Source: Rhizobium vallis
GTDB taxonomy: Bacteria > Pseudomonadota > Alphaproteobacteria > Rhizobiales > Rhizobiaceae
Assembly: GCF_003985155.1 (NCBI RefSeq)
Contig: NZ_ML133687.1
Location: forward strand, 372,001 to 436,000
Direction of reading: 5' to 3'
DNA length: 64,000 nt
In this document: positions 7,976 through 16,640 of the stretch, one piece after another
Layout: every line of letters starts with the position of its first letter
Numbering within the stretch: the stretch's first letter is position 1
Notes under the pieces: model-generated
What the model was told of the DNA's origin: nothing
Database searches by the model: none
What the model saw: only the letters and a program-made list of their open reading frames with translations
Made by a program: the position numbers and the translations under genes

Positions 7976-9028
7976 ATGACCACGCATACTCTCTCTGTCC
8001 CCGCCGGGGAAGTTCTCCGTTCGACCGCAGCAGCGGCATCTGTCTTCTCCCACCGTTCCGTCGGTGCTGGTGCCCGAAACGGCATCGGCGAGCCGCCCGC
8101 GTTGCGCCGCCATCCGCACATCGTTCGCTTCCGTGAAGTCGAGGCCGATCTCGATCTGCTGATCGACCGCGCCATCGCGGCGATTGTCGACGGCGAACCG
8201 GTCGAGGACGAAATCCTCGGCCATTACGTTCACATCGCCTCGCTCGTTCGCGCTGTTTCGTTCCGTGAAGGCAAGCTCCTGGAGCAGGCGGTCGAGCGTC
8301 TGGCGAAGGCCAACCCCAACATCGTTGTCTTGACGCAGTCGCTGAAGCTGCCGCTGGTCAAGGCGGCGCTCGAAGCTGTCTCCGGAAACGACTGGCAGAG
8401 TCTCGATGGTGTGAAGCTCGATTGCGAGGCGCCGGCCAAGGGATCGTACACCCCGGACCTCATTCTCGTGAACCGCGCCCGGCACAACGCCTATATCCTC
8501 GACCTCAAACGGTCGCTGGCCTCCTATGGCGACACCAGCCGGCTCGAGGAGTTGAAGCTGAAAATGATGGCGTCGGCGATGGTGCTGCCGGACTGGCTGT
8601 ACAAGCATCACAAGCGCATGATGGTTGACACGGTTGAGGTTGCCATTGTCGACGGCGCCAGCCGTCCGAGCGATCATGCCGCCGGCATCTGGGCTTTGTC
8701 CGAGATCGACGACCTGCTGGAAATCGACGGAGTTGCAGCCTGTATGGCGGAACTGCGTCTGCGCTTCGGCCGCCGCGTGCAGCAACTTCTTGAGGCGGAA
8801 GCCCGCAAAGCGCTCGGCGTGATGATGGTCGCTTCGGCCTCGGCCGTTTCCGGCAAGTCGCTGATTGCCTTGAACGGTCCCGCGCGAAGCTACGAGGAAG
8901 AGCAGGCGATGGTCGCGCCGGATGAGGATGATGGCCATTACGATCTTGGCTGCTTCGACGATCAGGACGACGAGCCCGAACCGGTCCGTATCCGGGTCGG
9001 CTTCGCCCGCCGTCCGCGCCGGCACTGA
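7976..9028 (+). CDS. Predicted PD-(D/E)XK-fold protein
   Basis: A 350-residue protein with no family I can name. Residues about 160-182 read YTPDLILVN...AYILDLKRS, that is PD followed after about 15 residues by D-L-K, each in a hydrophobic strand context. This is the core pattern of PD-(D/E)XK nucleases, and a preceding helix with conserved-looking Glu (EGKLLEQAVERL) could supply the first acid. The C-terminus is acidic (DEDDGHYDLGCFDDQDDEPEP) and ends in an Arg-rich tail. It stands alone after a structured leader and just before the AAA+/peptidase genes. Nuclease activity is an inference from one motif. Confidence 0.5.
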   Translation: MTTHTLSVPAGEVLRSTAAAASVFSHRSVGAGARNGIGEPPALRRHPHIVRFREVEADLDLLIDRAIAAIVDGEPVEDEILGHYVHIASLVRAVSFREGKLLEQAVERLAKANPNIVVLTQSLKLPLVKAALEAVSGNDWQSLDGVKLDCEAPAKGSYTPDLILVNRARHNAYILDLKRSLASYGDTSRLEELKLKMMASAMVLPDWLYKHHKRMMVDTVEVAIVDGASRPSDHAAGIWALSEIDDLLEIDGVAACMAELRLRFGRRVQQLLEAEARKALGVMMVASASAVSGKSLIALNGPARSYEEEQAMVAPDEDDGHYDLGCFDDQDDEPEPVRIRVGFARRPRRH

Positions 9029-9144
9029 CGAGCCGCCAGCTTAACGGCACTGATCGCGGCCGCGCCTGAAACGCGTGGCCGGCTTCTCCAGTCCTTTCCA
9101 TTCCACCAACGCCGGATGCGATGCGCTCCGGCGAGGAGACAGTC

Positions 9145-9687
9145 ATGTCCATCGATACCCACAGCCCGTCCGTGGCCGGCTTCCGTTGCGAAGCGGTCAC
9201 GACCGATACCGTCGCGTCGCTCTGCCTTCACGGCAGGCTCGCGAATATCCCTCCTGTACAATCCGATGACGTGGATCGCGGTTCGAGCTATCGCGACGAC
9301 CCCGCCGTTCTGATCGGGCTGGCGCTCGCCTTCGTCCGGCAAGGTAGTTTGTTGGGTGGCCTTGTGCCGGAACCTCTGATGCTGCGGTTAAGTGCACTTG
9401 CCGCCGGCGGCAATGCGGCATGCCGCCTGCTGCTCGATTGGCTGCGAAGCCGCAACCGGGATCTCGATCGGTCCCGGAACGAACACCTGAGCCTGTCTGT
9501 CTCGACCGGTTCGTCGGCTGACGCGTATCCATCGCGTCGTTCGCCGCGCGAGCGTGTGTTGGCGCGGATCCCGAATCCCGGTGGCATTGACGGGCGGCGG
9601 CGTGGTCGGACGCGTCCGCGCGATCCGGTGCAGAACGCCCAAACGGCAATTATTGCCGCGGAGACGGGAGGTCGGATTGATGGATAA
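9145..9687 (+). CDS. Hypothetical protein preceding the AAA+ ATPase
   Basis: A 180-residue protein from the ATG at 9145, which has GGCGAGGAG upstream; the frame also opens at 9121. It has an Ala/Leu-rich helical middle (DDPAVLIGLALAFVRQ) and a basic, low-complexity C-terminal third (GRRRGRTRPRDP). I do not recognise a family. The stop overlaps the start of the AAA+ gene by eight bases, so the two are probably translated together and the protein may work with the ATPase. Confidence 0.55.
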   Translation: MSIDTHSPSVAGFRCEAVTTDTVASLCLHGRLANIPPVQSDDVDRGSSYRDDPAVLIGLALAFVRQGSLLGGLVPEPLMLRLSALAAGGNAACRLLLDWLRSRNRDLDRSRNEHLSLSVSTGSSADAYPSRRSPRERVLARIPNPGGIDGRRRGRTRPRDPVQNAQTAIIAAETGGRIDG

Positions 9688-11650
9688 GCTTGCTCGTCTG
9701 TTTATCCGCCGCCTCCGTCATCTTAGCCTTCGCGAGGCGCGCCGGATCGCTCTGCGCAACGGTCTGCTGGAAAGCAAGATCGTCGATGTCGATGGTCATC
9801 TCACCTGCCGCTACAGCCCGGCTTTCGACACGACACGACTGAGCGGCGATCCGATCCGTGACGATACCTGGTTCCGGCGGAATTTTGGTGACTGGCTTGT
9901 CGCACCGAAGGAGACCGGCAATCCGACGCCGGGTTCCGGTGGCGATGGTGTCGTGACCTCCGGGATCGTTCATCCGCCGATCGCTTCGCAACTCATGGGC
10001 CTTCCTCGGGCGCGTCGCAGCACAATCCCGCAAGACGCGGTGCTGGGCAACAGTATCGATCGGCGTGCCTATGCCGTCGGTCTTGTGGATCGGGCGGCGG
10101 CCGAGCCGCTGGTCAGTCACATCGTTGCAACCCTGGTTCTGGCCCGCGCGGTGCAAAGGAGCGGACGGTCGCTTCGGGAGATCGTTTATACGCTGACCCG
10201 TTTGGCACCGGTCGTCACCCTCCATGCGCCACTTGCGGGCTTCGAGCGGGAAGTGCTGCGGCTCCTGGAGAAATCCCGGCTGGTACCCGGCGGCCCGTTC
10301 GCCATCATCGAGTCCGATCACATGTTCAACGACGATCACTTCGATGTACTCGAAGCTGAGACACGCAGGCGCCTTATGACCTTCTCGGGCGCGGGCGTGC
10401 ATCGCGTCACGGGCAATGCCCTGCGCCGGCGGATGCTCAGCGCGCTGTCGCGCGACCTGTCCGTCCTCGCCATCGCGGAGAAACGATCGGACATTCCCTC
10501 GCTGCTGCAGATCTCCGCCGACCTGTCGCTGGAAACGGGAAAGCTCGATCGCAGGTTCGTCGCCGATCTGGTCGAGGTGCTTCATCCGGACACGGCAATC
10601 GAGATGCTGGGCCTGCCGTCGGATTCCGATGCGCGCTGGCTGTCGCTGGAGGATCTGGTCCTTGCGTTTCGCCCTGGACGGCATGTTCGCGACGTGCTGC
10701 ATGTTCTTGCAGTGCTCATTGAGCGCAATCGCAGTGACTTCGAGGAAGAGGAGGGCGGTGGTGGCGACAGGGCATCCGGATCGGCATCGTCCAGCACATC
10801 CACCGACAAATCCCAGGGCTCGGACGAAAAGTCGAAATCGACCGACACTGATAGCAACGGCCGCTGGAAGAAGGACAAGCCGTCCGGCGCTGAAGTGATC
10901 CAGCCGGAGCCAGTGCCGACGGCAGGTGAGATCGGCCCAAAGCCGCCATTGACCGTCGAAACGCTCTCCGGATATGGCAAGGCGAAGGACTGGGCGCTCG
11001 ATCTCAAGGCAGATCTGGACGATTACCGGACAAGCATCCTCGCCTGGTCGGAAATGAGCACCAAGCTGCTGCTGTCCGGCCCGCCCGGGACCGGCAAGAC
11101 CACCTTTGCCCGGGCGCTGTGCAACAGCCTGCAAATCCCGTTGGTAGTCACGTCCGTCTCGATCTGGCTGCAGGGCGGACATTTGAACGACGTCATCGAC
11201 AGGATGAGCAAGACATTTGTCGAAGCGCGGGCCATGGCGCCGGCGATCCTGTTCGTAGACGAGATCGACGGTATCGGCAAAAGGCAGCCGGCCGAGCGGG
11301 AATATGCCGACTATTGGAATACCATCGTCAACAAGGCGTTGGAACTGCTCGATGGCGCGATCAAGAACGAAGGGCTGATCGTCGTCGGCGCCACAAACCG
11401 ACCCGATCATATCGACGAGGCCATCAAACGATCCGGACGATTGGAGACCCATATCGAAATCCTCAAGCCCGATGTGCCGACGCTGGCCGAAATCCTGGCT
11501 CATCATCTTGGTGACGATGTGATGTCGCTGATCCCGGAGCCAGTACCAGAAACGCGCTCGGAAGCCGAGGACGGCTTCTCGCTGAGGAAGATTGTCGCCG
11601 ATCATCTGGAGCCAGAGGCGGAAGAGGAACGGAAAGGAGCCAGCCGATGA
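9680..11650 (+). CDS. AAA+ ATPase, partner of split FtsH-like peptidase
   Basis: A 656-residue protein using the ATG at 9680; the frame opens earlier at 9554 but that stretch overlaps the preceding gene. Residues 1-355 have no recognised domain. Residues about 355-400 are a Ser/Thr/Asp-rich linker. The C-terminal AAA domain has Walker A GPPGTGKTT (about 467), Walker B ILFVDEIDG (about 523) and a second region of homology ATNRPDHID...SGR (about 571). These resemble FtsH/Cdc48-type AAA modules. The protein stops within the region where the helical lid should continue; the next gene supplies the rest of the lid and a zinc peptidase. No membrane segment is seen, unlike true FtsH. Stop and next start overlap (ATGA). 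Confidence 0.82.
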   Translation: MDKLARLFIRRLRHLSLREARRIALRNGLLESKIVDVDGHLTCRYSPAFDTTRLSGDPIRDDTWFRRNFGDWLVAPKETGNPTPGSGGDGVVTSGIVHPPIASQLMGLPRARRSTIPQDAVLGNSIDRRAYAVGLVDRAAAEPLVSHIVATLVLARAVQRSGRSLREIVYTLTRLAPVVTLHAPLAGFEREVLRLLEKSRLVPGGPFAIIESDHMFNDDHFDVLEAETRRRLMTFSGAGVHRVTGNALRRRMLSALSRDLSVLAIAEKRSDIPSLLQISADLSLETGKLDRRFVADLVEVLHPDTAIEMLGLPSDSDARWLSLEDLVLAFRPGRHVRDVLHVLAVLIERNRSDFEEEEGGGGDRASGSASSSTSTDKSQGSDEKSKSTDTDSNGRWKKDKPSGAEVIQPEPVPTAGEIGPKPPLTVETLSGYGKAKDWALDLKADLDDYRTSILAWSEMSTKLLLSGPPGTGKTTFARALCNSLQIPLVVTSVSIWLQGGHLNDVIDRMSKTFVEARAMAPAILFVDEIDGIGKRQPAEREYADYWNTIVNKALELLDGAIKNEGLIVVGATNRPDHIDEAIKRSGRLETHIEILKPDVPTLAEILAHHLGDDVMSLIPEPVPETRSEAEDGFSLRKIVADHLEPEAEEERKGASR

Positions 11651-12417
11651 CCGAGCCGCAGAACAGCAACACGGCGGTAGCAGCCGGCCAGCAAGCCCAC
11701 TGCATCAACGAAATTCTGAAGCGTCTCGCCGTGCGGGCTATGGGGCTGACGGGCGCTGATATCGAACGCATCGTCCGGGAGGCGCGATTGAAGGCGCGCC
11801 GCGGCAAGCGGGCGATCCGCTACGAGGACATCGAAGACGGCATCCGCGGTAATCGTCCGCCCGTGCCTTATAATCTCCGTTGGCGCTTCGCTTTCCACGA
11901 GGCAGGACATGCGGTCGTCCATCATACCCTCGATCTCGGACCGGTTCGCGGCCTCAATATCGATACCGGGGAGGGCGGCTACAATCTCGTCGGCTTCCAC
12001 GTCTGGGCGACCGATACCCGTGATTGGTACGAAAACATGCTGACCATGCTCTTGGCCGGGCGGGCCGCCGAGCAACTGATGCTCAAACGGGTCTCAAGCG
12101 GCTCCGGGGGCGCCGACGACAGCGATCTGGCGCGTGCCACACGGATGGCCCTCGATATGGAGCGGACGCTTGGCTTCGGAGCCGAGCATCCGCTGCTCTA
12201 TCGACCGCATCGCGATCCGGGCGCGGTTCTCGACCGTGACGCCGAGCTGGCCGCACGCGTCCATGCCAGGCTGGAAGCGGCACTCGACCGGGCGGCGGCA
12301 ATCCTCAGGAGGCGCAGACCGACCTTCAATTCTTTGGCCAAGGCGCTATTCGATGCCCAAGCGATGGATGAAGGGGCCGTACTGCACATCCTGACAGACG
12401 GTGATCTGCCGCCCTAA
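11647..12417 (+). CDS. M41-type zinc metallopeptidase (split FtsH-like)
   Basis: A 256-residue protein. Residues 33-68 (GLTGADIERIVREARLKARR) look like the end of an AAA lid helix bundle as in FtsH. They are followed by a peptidase domain with zinc motif HEAGH at 84-88, the FtsH-like GRAAEQLML near 139-147 and GGADDSDLARAT near 154-165, whose Asp160 is a likely third zinc ligand. Together with the preceding AAA+ protein it reconstitutes the order AAA-lid-M41 peptidase of FtsH, but as two overlapping genes without a membrane anchor. It should be an ATP-fed protease subunit in the cytoplasm; substrates are unknown. Confidence 0.82.
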   Translation: MTEPQNSNTAVAAGQQAHCINEILKRLAVRAMGLTGADIERIVREARLKARRGKRAIRYEDIEDGIRGNRPPVPYNLRWRFAFHEAGHAVVHHTLDLGPVRGLNIDTGEGGYNLVGFHVWATDTRDWYENMLTMLLAGRAAEQLMLKRVSSGSGGADDSDLARATRMALDMERTLGFGAEHPLLYRPHRDPGAVLDRDAELAARVHARLEAALDRAAAILRRRRPTFNSLAKALFDAQAMDEGAVLHILTDGDLPP

Positions 12418-12459
12418 AGCTGATAGGCATGCGACCGATGAGGAGAAGCGGAGTGCAGG

Positions 12460-13398
12460 ATGAGCATCGCGGTTGTCGCCCATTGCGATTGGAGCATGGA
12501 GCAGAAAAAGCGCTGGATGGCCGTGGCCATCAAGCGCGGCGGACACTGGCATGTTCAGCCTCCGGAACTCGTCAGTGACACGTCGAGCTTGTTCGAGCGG
12601 CTGCAGCGGCGCGCCGTCGATCCGGGCGCGCTTCTCATCGGCTTCGACTTCCCGATCGGCCTGCCGGAGGCCTATGCACGGGCAGCCGGCATCGGTTCCT
12701 TCCGGGAGGCACTGACGTCATTCGGTTCAGGGATCTGGTCGGATTGGTACAATGTTGCTGATCATCGCGACCACATTTCGCTGCAGCGCCCGTTCTATCC
12801 CGTCCGCCCAGGTGGCACGGCACGTGTCCATCTCTTCGATGCCCTTGGCATTTCTGGTGCGTCATCGCTCCTGCGTGTCTGCGAACGGGCGACCGCCGAT
12901 CGGCAGGCTGCCTGCATGTTGTTCTGGACGCTTGGCGGCAATCAGGTCGGCAAAGGCGCGATTTCGGGATGGCGGGAAATCATCGTGCCGAGACTGGATG
13001 AGATCGGGCTGTGGCCGTTCGATGGAAGCTTGGCCGAGCTCGCCAACAGAAAGCCAATCATCGTTGCAGAAACCTATCCTGGCGACGTGTACCGTCAGGT
13101 CGGCCTGCCGCGAAGTGGTTGGAGCAAGCGGCGCCAAGCAGACCGGACACGGATGGGACAGAGTATGGTGCCTTGGCTTGCAGCACGGCCGGACCTCACC
13201 ACCGATCTGCTCCTTCTCTCAATCAACGATGGCTTCGGCTCGGACAAGGCTGGCGAGGATCGGTTCGATGCCGTGGTTGGACTGCTGGGGATGCTCGATG
13301 TCGTCGATAGGCGGCGCGGTGAAGGCATCCCTGCAATCGATGCCGTTCAGAAATGGGAAGGCTGGATCCTCGGCCACCATCGTGATGATGCGACATAA
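12460..13398 (+). CDS. Predicted RNase H-fold nuclease (DUF429-like)
   Basis: A 312-residue protein with the spaced acidic motifs of DUF429-type proteins: an N-terminal strand VVAHCDWS, then GFDFPIGLPEAYA at about 68-80, then VAETYPGDVYRQ near 206 and a C-terminal GEDRFDAVVGLLGM near 267. DUF429 proteins are predicted to adopt the RNase H fold, with the acids binding metal, but their substrate is not established. It follows the M41 peptidase by 42 bases in the same orientation and is probably in the same transcript. The nuclease role is inferred. Confidence 0.6.
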   Translation: MSIAVVAHCDWSMEQKKRWMAVAIKRGGHWHVQPPELVSDTSSLFERLQRRAVDPGALLIGFDFPIGLPEAYARAAGIGSFREALTSFGSGIWSDWYNVADHRDHISLQRPFYPVRPGGTARVHLFDALGISGASSLLRVCERATADRQAACMLFWTLGGNQVGKGAISGWREIIVPRLDEIGLWPFDGSLAELANRKPIIVAETYPGDVYRQVGLPRSGWSKRRQADRTRMGQSMVPWLAARPDLTTDLLLLSINDGFGSDKAGEDRFDAVVGLLGMLDVVDRRRGEGIPAIDAVQKWEGWILGHHRDDAT

Positions 13399-13444
13399 TT
13401 TGAGACAACGTGTGCCACGTTGTCGGCAACTCACATCAAGTCTC

Positions 13445-13604
13445 CGGCAACCTGAAACAAATTGCGCTCATTTGATTCCGAACTCCGGATTTTTGATTCG
13501 GAACTCGAATACGACGATTCACCAACGCCGTTGGCGGTCGAACAGGTCGTCTTGACGTGAGATAACGTGCCCGCAACTCGAAACAAATTGCGGTCATTTG
13601 ATTC
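13445..13604. repeat. Imperfect 34-bp direct repeat and GATTC cluster
   Basis: The 34-base units at 13,445-13,478 and 13,571-13,604 differ at four positions and share GAAACAAATTGCG and TCATTTGATTC. The intervening and following sequence holds further GATTC copies, six within about 170 bases, all in the same orientation. GANTC is the CcrM methylation site of alphaproteobacteria. The segment could be a regulatory, partition or recombination site. No ORF here is convincing. Confidence 0.55.
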
Positions 13605-13717
13605 ATTGTTCTGCGCCGCCGATTCAAAGTCCGAAATTTCCGATTCAGCCGAACAAGGCTTGCGCCGGCAGGCCGGTCCCCTGACCATTGAAGAGGTCGA
13701 GGATCGGGAGGAGCATC

Positions 13718-14032
13718 ATGAACCTGAAGGCAGCAAGGCAGCGACAGAAGGCACTTCGCGACGCCAACAGAAGGGCGAAGCGGCCTGATCGAGATGATGT
13801 GGCTCGGGTGGCGCTGTTCTGGCTGATCCGGCGGGCGATTGAGAAGGGTCAGCAGATGGAGCTCGAGAAGTTCCGGAACAAGATCGTCTCGATGCTGACG
13901 GATCAGGGTTTCGATGAGCGCGAATGCGACGCAGTGTTCGACGATCTGGTCGCCAAGTACCGGATGGGCGGCTCGCCGTTTCGCAGGAAAATCCACCTGA
14001 TCTATCCCGATGGTCCCGACCAGGAGGTCTGA
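13718..14032 (+). CDS. Small basic hypothetical protein
   Basis: A 104-residue protein from the ATG at 13,718, which has GGGAGGAG seven bases upstream; the frame is open from 13,688. The N-terminus is strongly basic (KAARQRQKALRDANRRAKRP) and is followed by two amphipathic helices (VALFWLIRRAIEKGQQ and ELEKFRNKIVSMLTDQGF). It could bind nucleic acid, but I recognise no family. It lies between the repeat region and the first recombinase gene. Confidence 0.5.
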   Translation: MNLKAARQRQKALRDANRRAKRPDRDDVARVALFWLIRRAIEKGQQMELEKFRNKIVSMLTDQGFDERECDAVFDDLVAKYRMGGSPFRRKIHLIYPDGPDQEV

Positions 14033-14270
14033 GCGCATCCGTGTCCACTTGGTCTGTTGTTACCGGATCTGCTTGCTCGACGAGGCCGACCAACGCCTAA
14101 CGGCGTTTGCTTCCTTTACGACTTCTCCCCCCATTACTCCCGAAAACGCCGTTTGATTCTGAATCGGATTTCTGAAGATGCAGACGGCTCCAATCCTTCG
14201 TTAATCCGCTTCGCTTAGCTCGGCCGGCCCCTCGCATAGAGGGTCCGAGTAACGAACATGATGAAGTGAA
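14033..14270 (+). terminator. Gap with a terminator-like hairpin
   Basis: The gap contains AACGCC-TAAC-GGCGTT (14,092-14,107) followed by a moderately T-rich stretch, a plausible terminator for the small upstream gene. A further GATTC and GAATC occur near 14,154-14,165. The rest of the gap holds nothing I can name and may contain the promoter of the recombinase gene. Confidence 0.45.
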
Positions 14271-16607
14271 ATGACCAAGCTAACTGCAATCAAAGCCTTC
14301 CAACGTAAGATCGACGCCTATTGCGAACTGCGTCTCTCGACCGCCTTCTCCGGCGAAGAGGCCGAAGCCCTTAGGGCCTATATGCGGCGGCTCATCGAAA
14401 GACGGTGTGCGCCACCGCGGACGGCAGGCCGCACCGAATGGGATGTCATTGCCCGTATGACCGGGATCGATGCTCGATCGCTTGCATCCCATCACCGTTT
14501 GATCGACCCCGGGTTTGATGCCATCGTTCGTTGGAACAGGGACGACGGGAAAACTGCTGGAGCGGCGCAAGAGGGTTCTCGGAAGCCTGGAGGCGCAACG
14601 AGGACAAAAAAAGCCAGCGCCGAGAAAACGAAATCGACAATCAAGTCCGCGCCTCCTAAAGCGGCACGTCCTCACCTTGCCTCGGCGGTGCATAAGCCTG
14701 GCGTCAACGTGGAGTTTCCAGAACCCCTGTTTGGCGAGTGGGATGACCCTGCGGATTTCGCGGCCGCGCTCCAGCTTCACATGCGTCGCCACGGTGAAAC
14801 CTACTGGATTCTCTATCGATCGGTCGTGCGACCTGATGAACCCATGGACAAGAATACACTGCTGAGCTGGATCGAGGGCCGGCGCGTGCCGCGGAGCACT
14901 GACAGCTTCGACGTGCTTGGTCGTATCGAGCGCCGTTACCGTCTCCCGGAAGGCTATTTCAAAGCGAAGCTGCCGCATCAGTCGCGATCGGCGTCCGGGT
15001 TCAACCTCTCGGGCATCGAGCCCGCGGAACGACGCAGGATCGCATGGCATCTACCAGATGACTTCAATTCGCTGCCGTTCGCCAAGCGCGAGGAAATCCT
15101 CGATTGGATTCGTCGCGTCATCATCAGCGGGTCGACGGATTACCGCAAGTTCCAGGCCGCCGCGGCCAAGCAGCGTTACGCTATCCGCTTTCCCGGGGTA
15201 TCCTACGGTGGACGCGCGCCACGTGATGGAAAGATCGCGGTTCCGGCGAACTATGAAGAGACCTGGATCGAGGATCCCGACCTGTTGTCGGGCGTCATCG
15301 ACGCGCCGCCGATGCTTGCCATGGAGATGGCCGACCTTGTCCGCTTCAAGACATCCGCGCTGACCTCGATCGGATTTCAGCGAAATGGTGTCTGGGGTGA
15401 GGAAACCGCCTCCCAGAAGATTGAGCATCTTGGCCTGATGTTTGGCGCACTTGCGGCGTCAAAGGCGGGAGAGATCAGGGGATATGGGGTGCCGCTGCGC
15501 CAACTGACCTTCGGGCTTCTTATCTTTCCGGGTGTCTGGGACTGGTATCTGCAATGGCGCGAAAGCCGTCGGGGTTTCTATACGGCGTGGGAAGTCGACA
15601 TGCTGCGGATCGCCCTGGCAATCACCAAGGAAAGCACCGGGTGGCTTCGACAACATCCTGAACTCTTGGCGCGTGTGCAGCCAATTGCCGGTCTCGTCTC
15701 GCAGAACGAGATCGATTATGCCCGGGAGGACTGGCACGGCGCCTGCGAGGATTTTCACAAACATGCCTCCCACCGTGTCAAAGAGATCCAGCGCATCGCC
15801 CGGGTCCATCGTGATCCGTTCGAGCCGATCATGCCGGTGCTCGAAGCTGACAGCCCGGTCGGCGAATACCGGAAGATCACCGAAGAGATCATCCGGCTGA
15901 TGCCTGACGCGGAGCGCTATCCGCGTCCGGCTGCCGAGGCGGTTCGCTCGTTCCTCATGCTGCGGCTAGGGCTGCATCTCGGGCTTCGCCAGAAAAATCT
16001 GCGGCAGTTGATGCTATGCCCACGGGGACAGATGCCGCGTCCAGAACGGGTGCTCGAAAAGCTCAAGCGCGGAGAAATCCGCTGGAGTGACCGAGACGGT
16101 GGCTGGGAGGTGTTGATCCCGGCGGTGGCATTCAAGAACGCCCATTCGTCGTTCTTCGGAGACAAACCATTTAGGCTGGTGCTGCCCGATCTGCTCGACC
16201 TCTACCGCCACATCGATGATTACGTCGAGCGCCATCGTTCGGTCCTTCTTAAAGGTGCTGCCGATCCCGGGACGTTTTTCGTGAAAACGGTCAAGACGAC
16301 GAGTACCGACGCAGCCTACGACATCACCAGCTTCTATGAGGCATGGCGGCTCACCATCCAGCGCTACGGCATCTACAATCCATACACGGGCCGTGGGGCG
16401 ATCAAAGGCTTGCTGCCGCACGGTCCTCATAACGTTCGTGATGTGTTGGCGACCCACATCCTGAAGCAGACCGGCTCATACGAGCAGGCGAGCTATGCCA
16501 TCCAGGATACAGCAGATATGGTCGCCAAGCATTACGGCCGGTTCCTTCCGCAGGACAAGGCGGCACTGGCTGCCCGCATTCTCAACCAGGTCTGGGAAGC
16601 GGCCTGA
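14271..16607 (+). CDS. Large tyrosine recombinase-like protein
   Basis: A 778-residue protein. The C-terminal part has the signs of a tyrosine recombinase: LRLGLHLGLRQKNLRQL (first Arg, near 570), HNVRDVLATHIL (His-x-x-Arg, near 722) and MVAKHYGRF (probable nucleophile Tyr, near 757). Upstream lies a possible XRE-like helix-turn-helix (TLLSWIEGRRVPRSTDSF, about 200-217), plus an N-terminal helical domain. The length is about twice that of a standard integrase, so it belongs to a less common large class. It converges on the second recombinase with 21 bases between stops. It may mobilise the island or regulate excision; catalytic competence is uncertain because the Lys and second His were not located with confidence. 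Confidence 0.7.
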   Translation: MTKLTAIKAFQRKIDAYCELRLSTAFSGEEAEALRAYMRRLIERRCAPPRTAGRTEWDVIARMTGIDARSLASHHRLIDPGFDAIVRWNRDDGKTAGAAQEGSRKPGGATRTKKASAEKTKSTIKSAPPKAARPHLASAVHKPGVNVEFPEPLFGEWDDPADFAAALQLHMRRHGETYWILYRSVVRPDEPMDKNTLLSWIEGRRVPRSTDSFDVLGRIERRYRLPEGYFKAKLPHQSRSASGFNLSGIEPAERRRIAWHLPDDFNSLPFAKREEILDWIRRVIISGSTDYRKFQAAAAKQRYAIRFPGVSYGGRAPRDGKIAVPANYEETWIEDPDLLSGVIDAPPMLAMEMADLVRFKTSALTSIGFQRNGVWGEETASQKIEHLGLMFGALAASKAGEIRGYGVPLRQLTFGLLIFPGVWDWYLQWRESRRGFYTAWEVDMLRIALAITKESTGWLRQHPELLARVQPIAGLVSQNEIDYAREDWHGACEDFHKHASHRVKEIQRIARVHRDPFEPIMPVLEADSPVGEYRKITEEIIRLMPDAERYPRPAAEAVRSFLMLRLGLHLGLRQKNLRQLMLCPRGQMPRPERVLEKLKRGEIRWSDRDGGWEVLIPAVAFKNAHSSFFGDKPFRLVLPDLLDLYRHIDDYVERHRSVLLKGAADPGTFFVKTVKTTSTDAAYDITSFYEAWRLTIQRYGIYNPYTGRGAIKGLLPHGPHNVRDVLATHILKQTGSYEQASYAIQDTADMVAKHYGRFLPQDKAALAARILNQVWEAA

Positions 16608-16619
16608 TTTTGACCGAGA

Positions 16620-16640
16620 CGCCGGAAATTATTTCCGGCG
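16620..16640. terminator. Perfect 10-bp-arm palindrome between convergent recombinase genes
   Basis: CGCCGGAAAT-T-ATTTCCGGCG followed by CCTTTCTTC on the plus strand. It lies 12 bases past the plus-strand stop and overlaps the stop of the minus-strand gene, so it is well placed as a shared terminator. The same core occurs upstream of brxA at 5103-5120. Confidence 0.6.

Noticed and set aside
9650..11605. Minus-strand ORF of 651 codons across the AAA+ gene
   Set aside because: The plus strand has Walker A and B and coupled overlaps; the minus frame is composition-driven.
13431..13688. Minus-strand 85-codon ORF with an internal peptide repeat
   Set aside because: The repeated peptide only reflects the DNA direct repeat, so a non-coding repeat is simpler.
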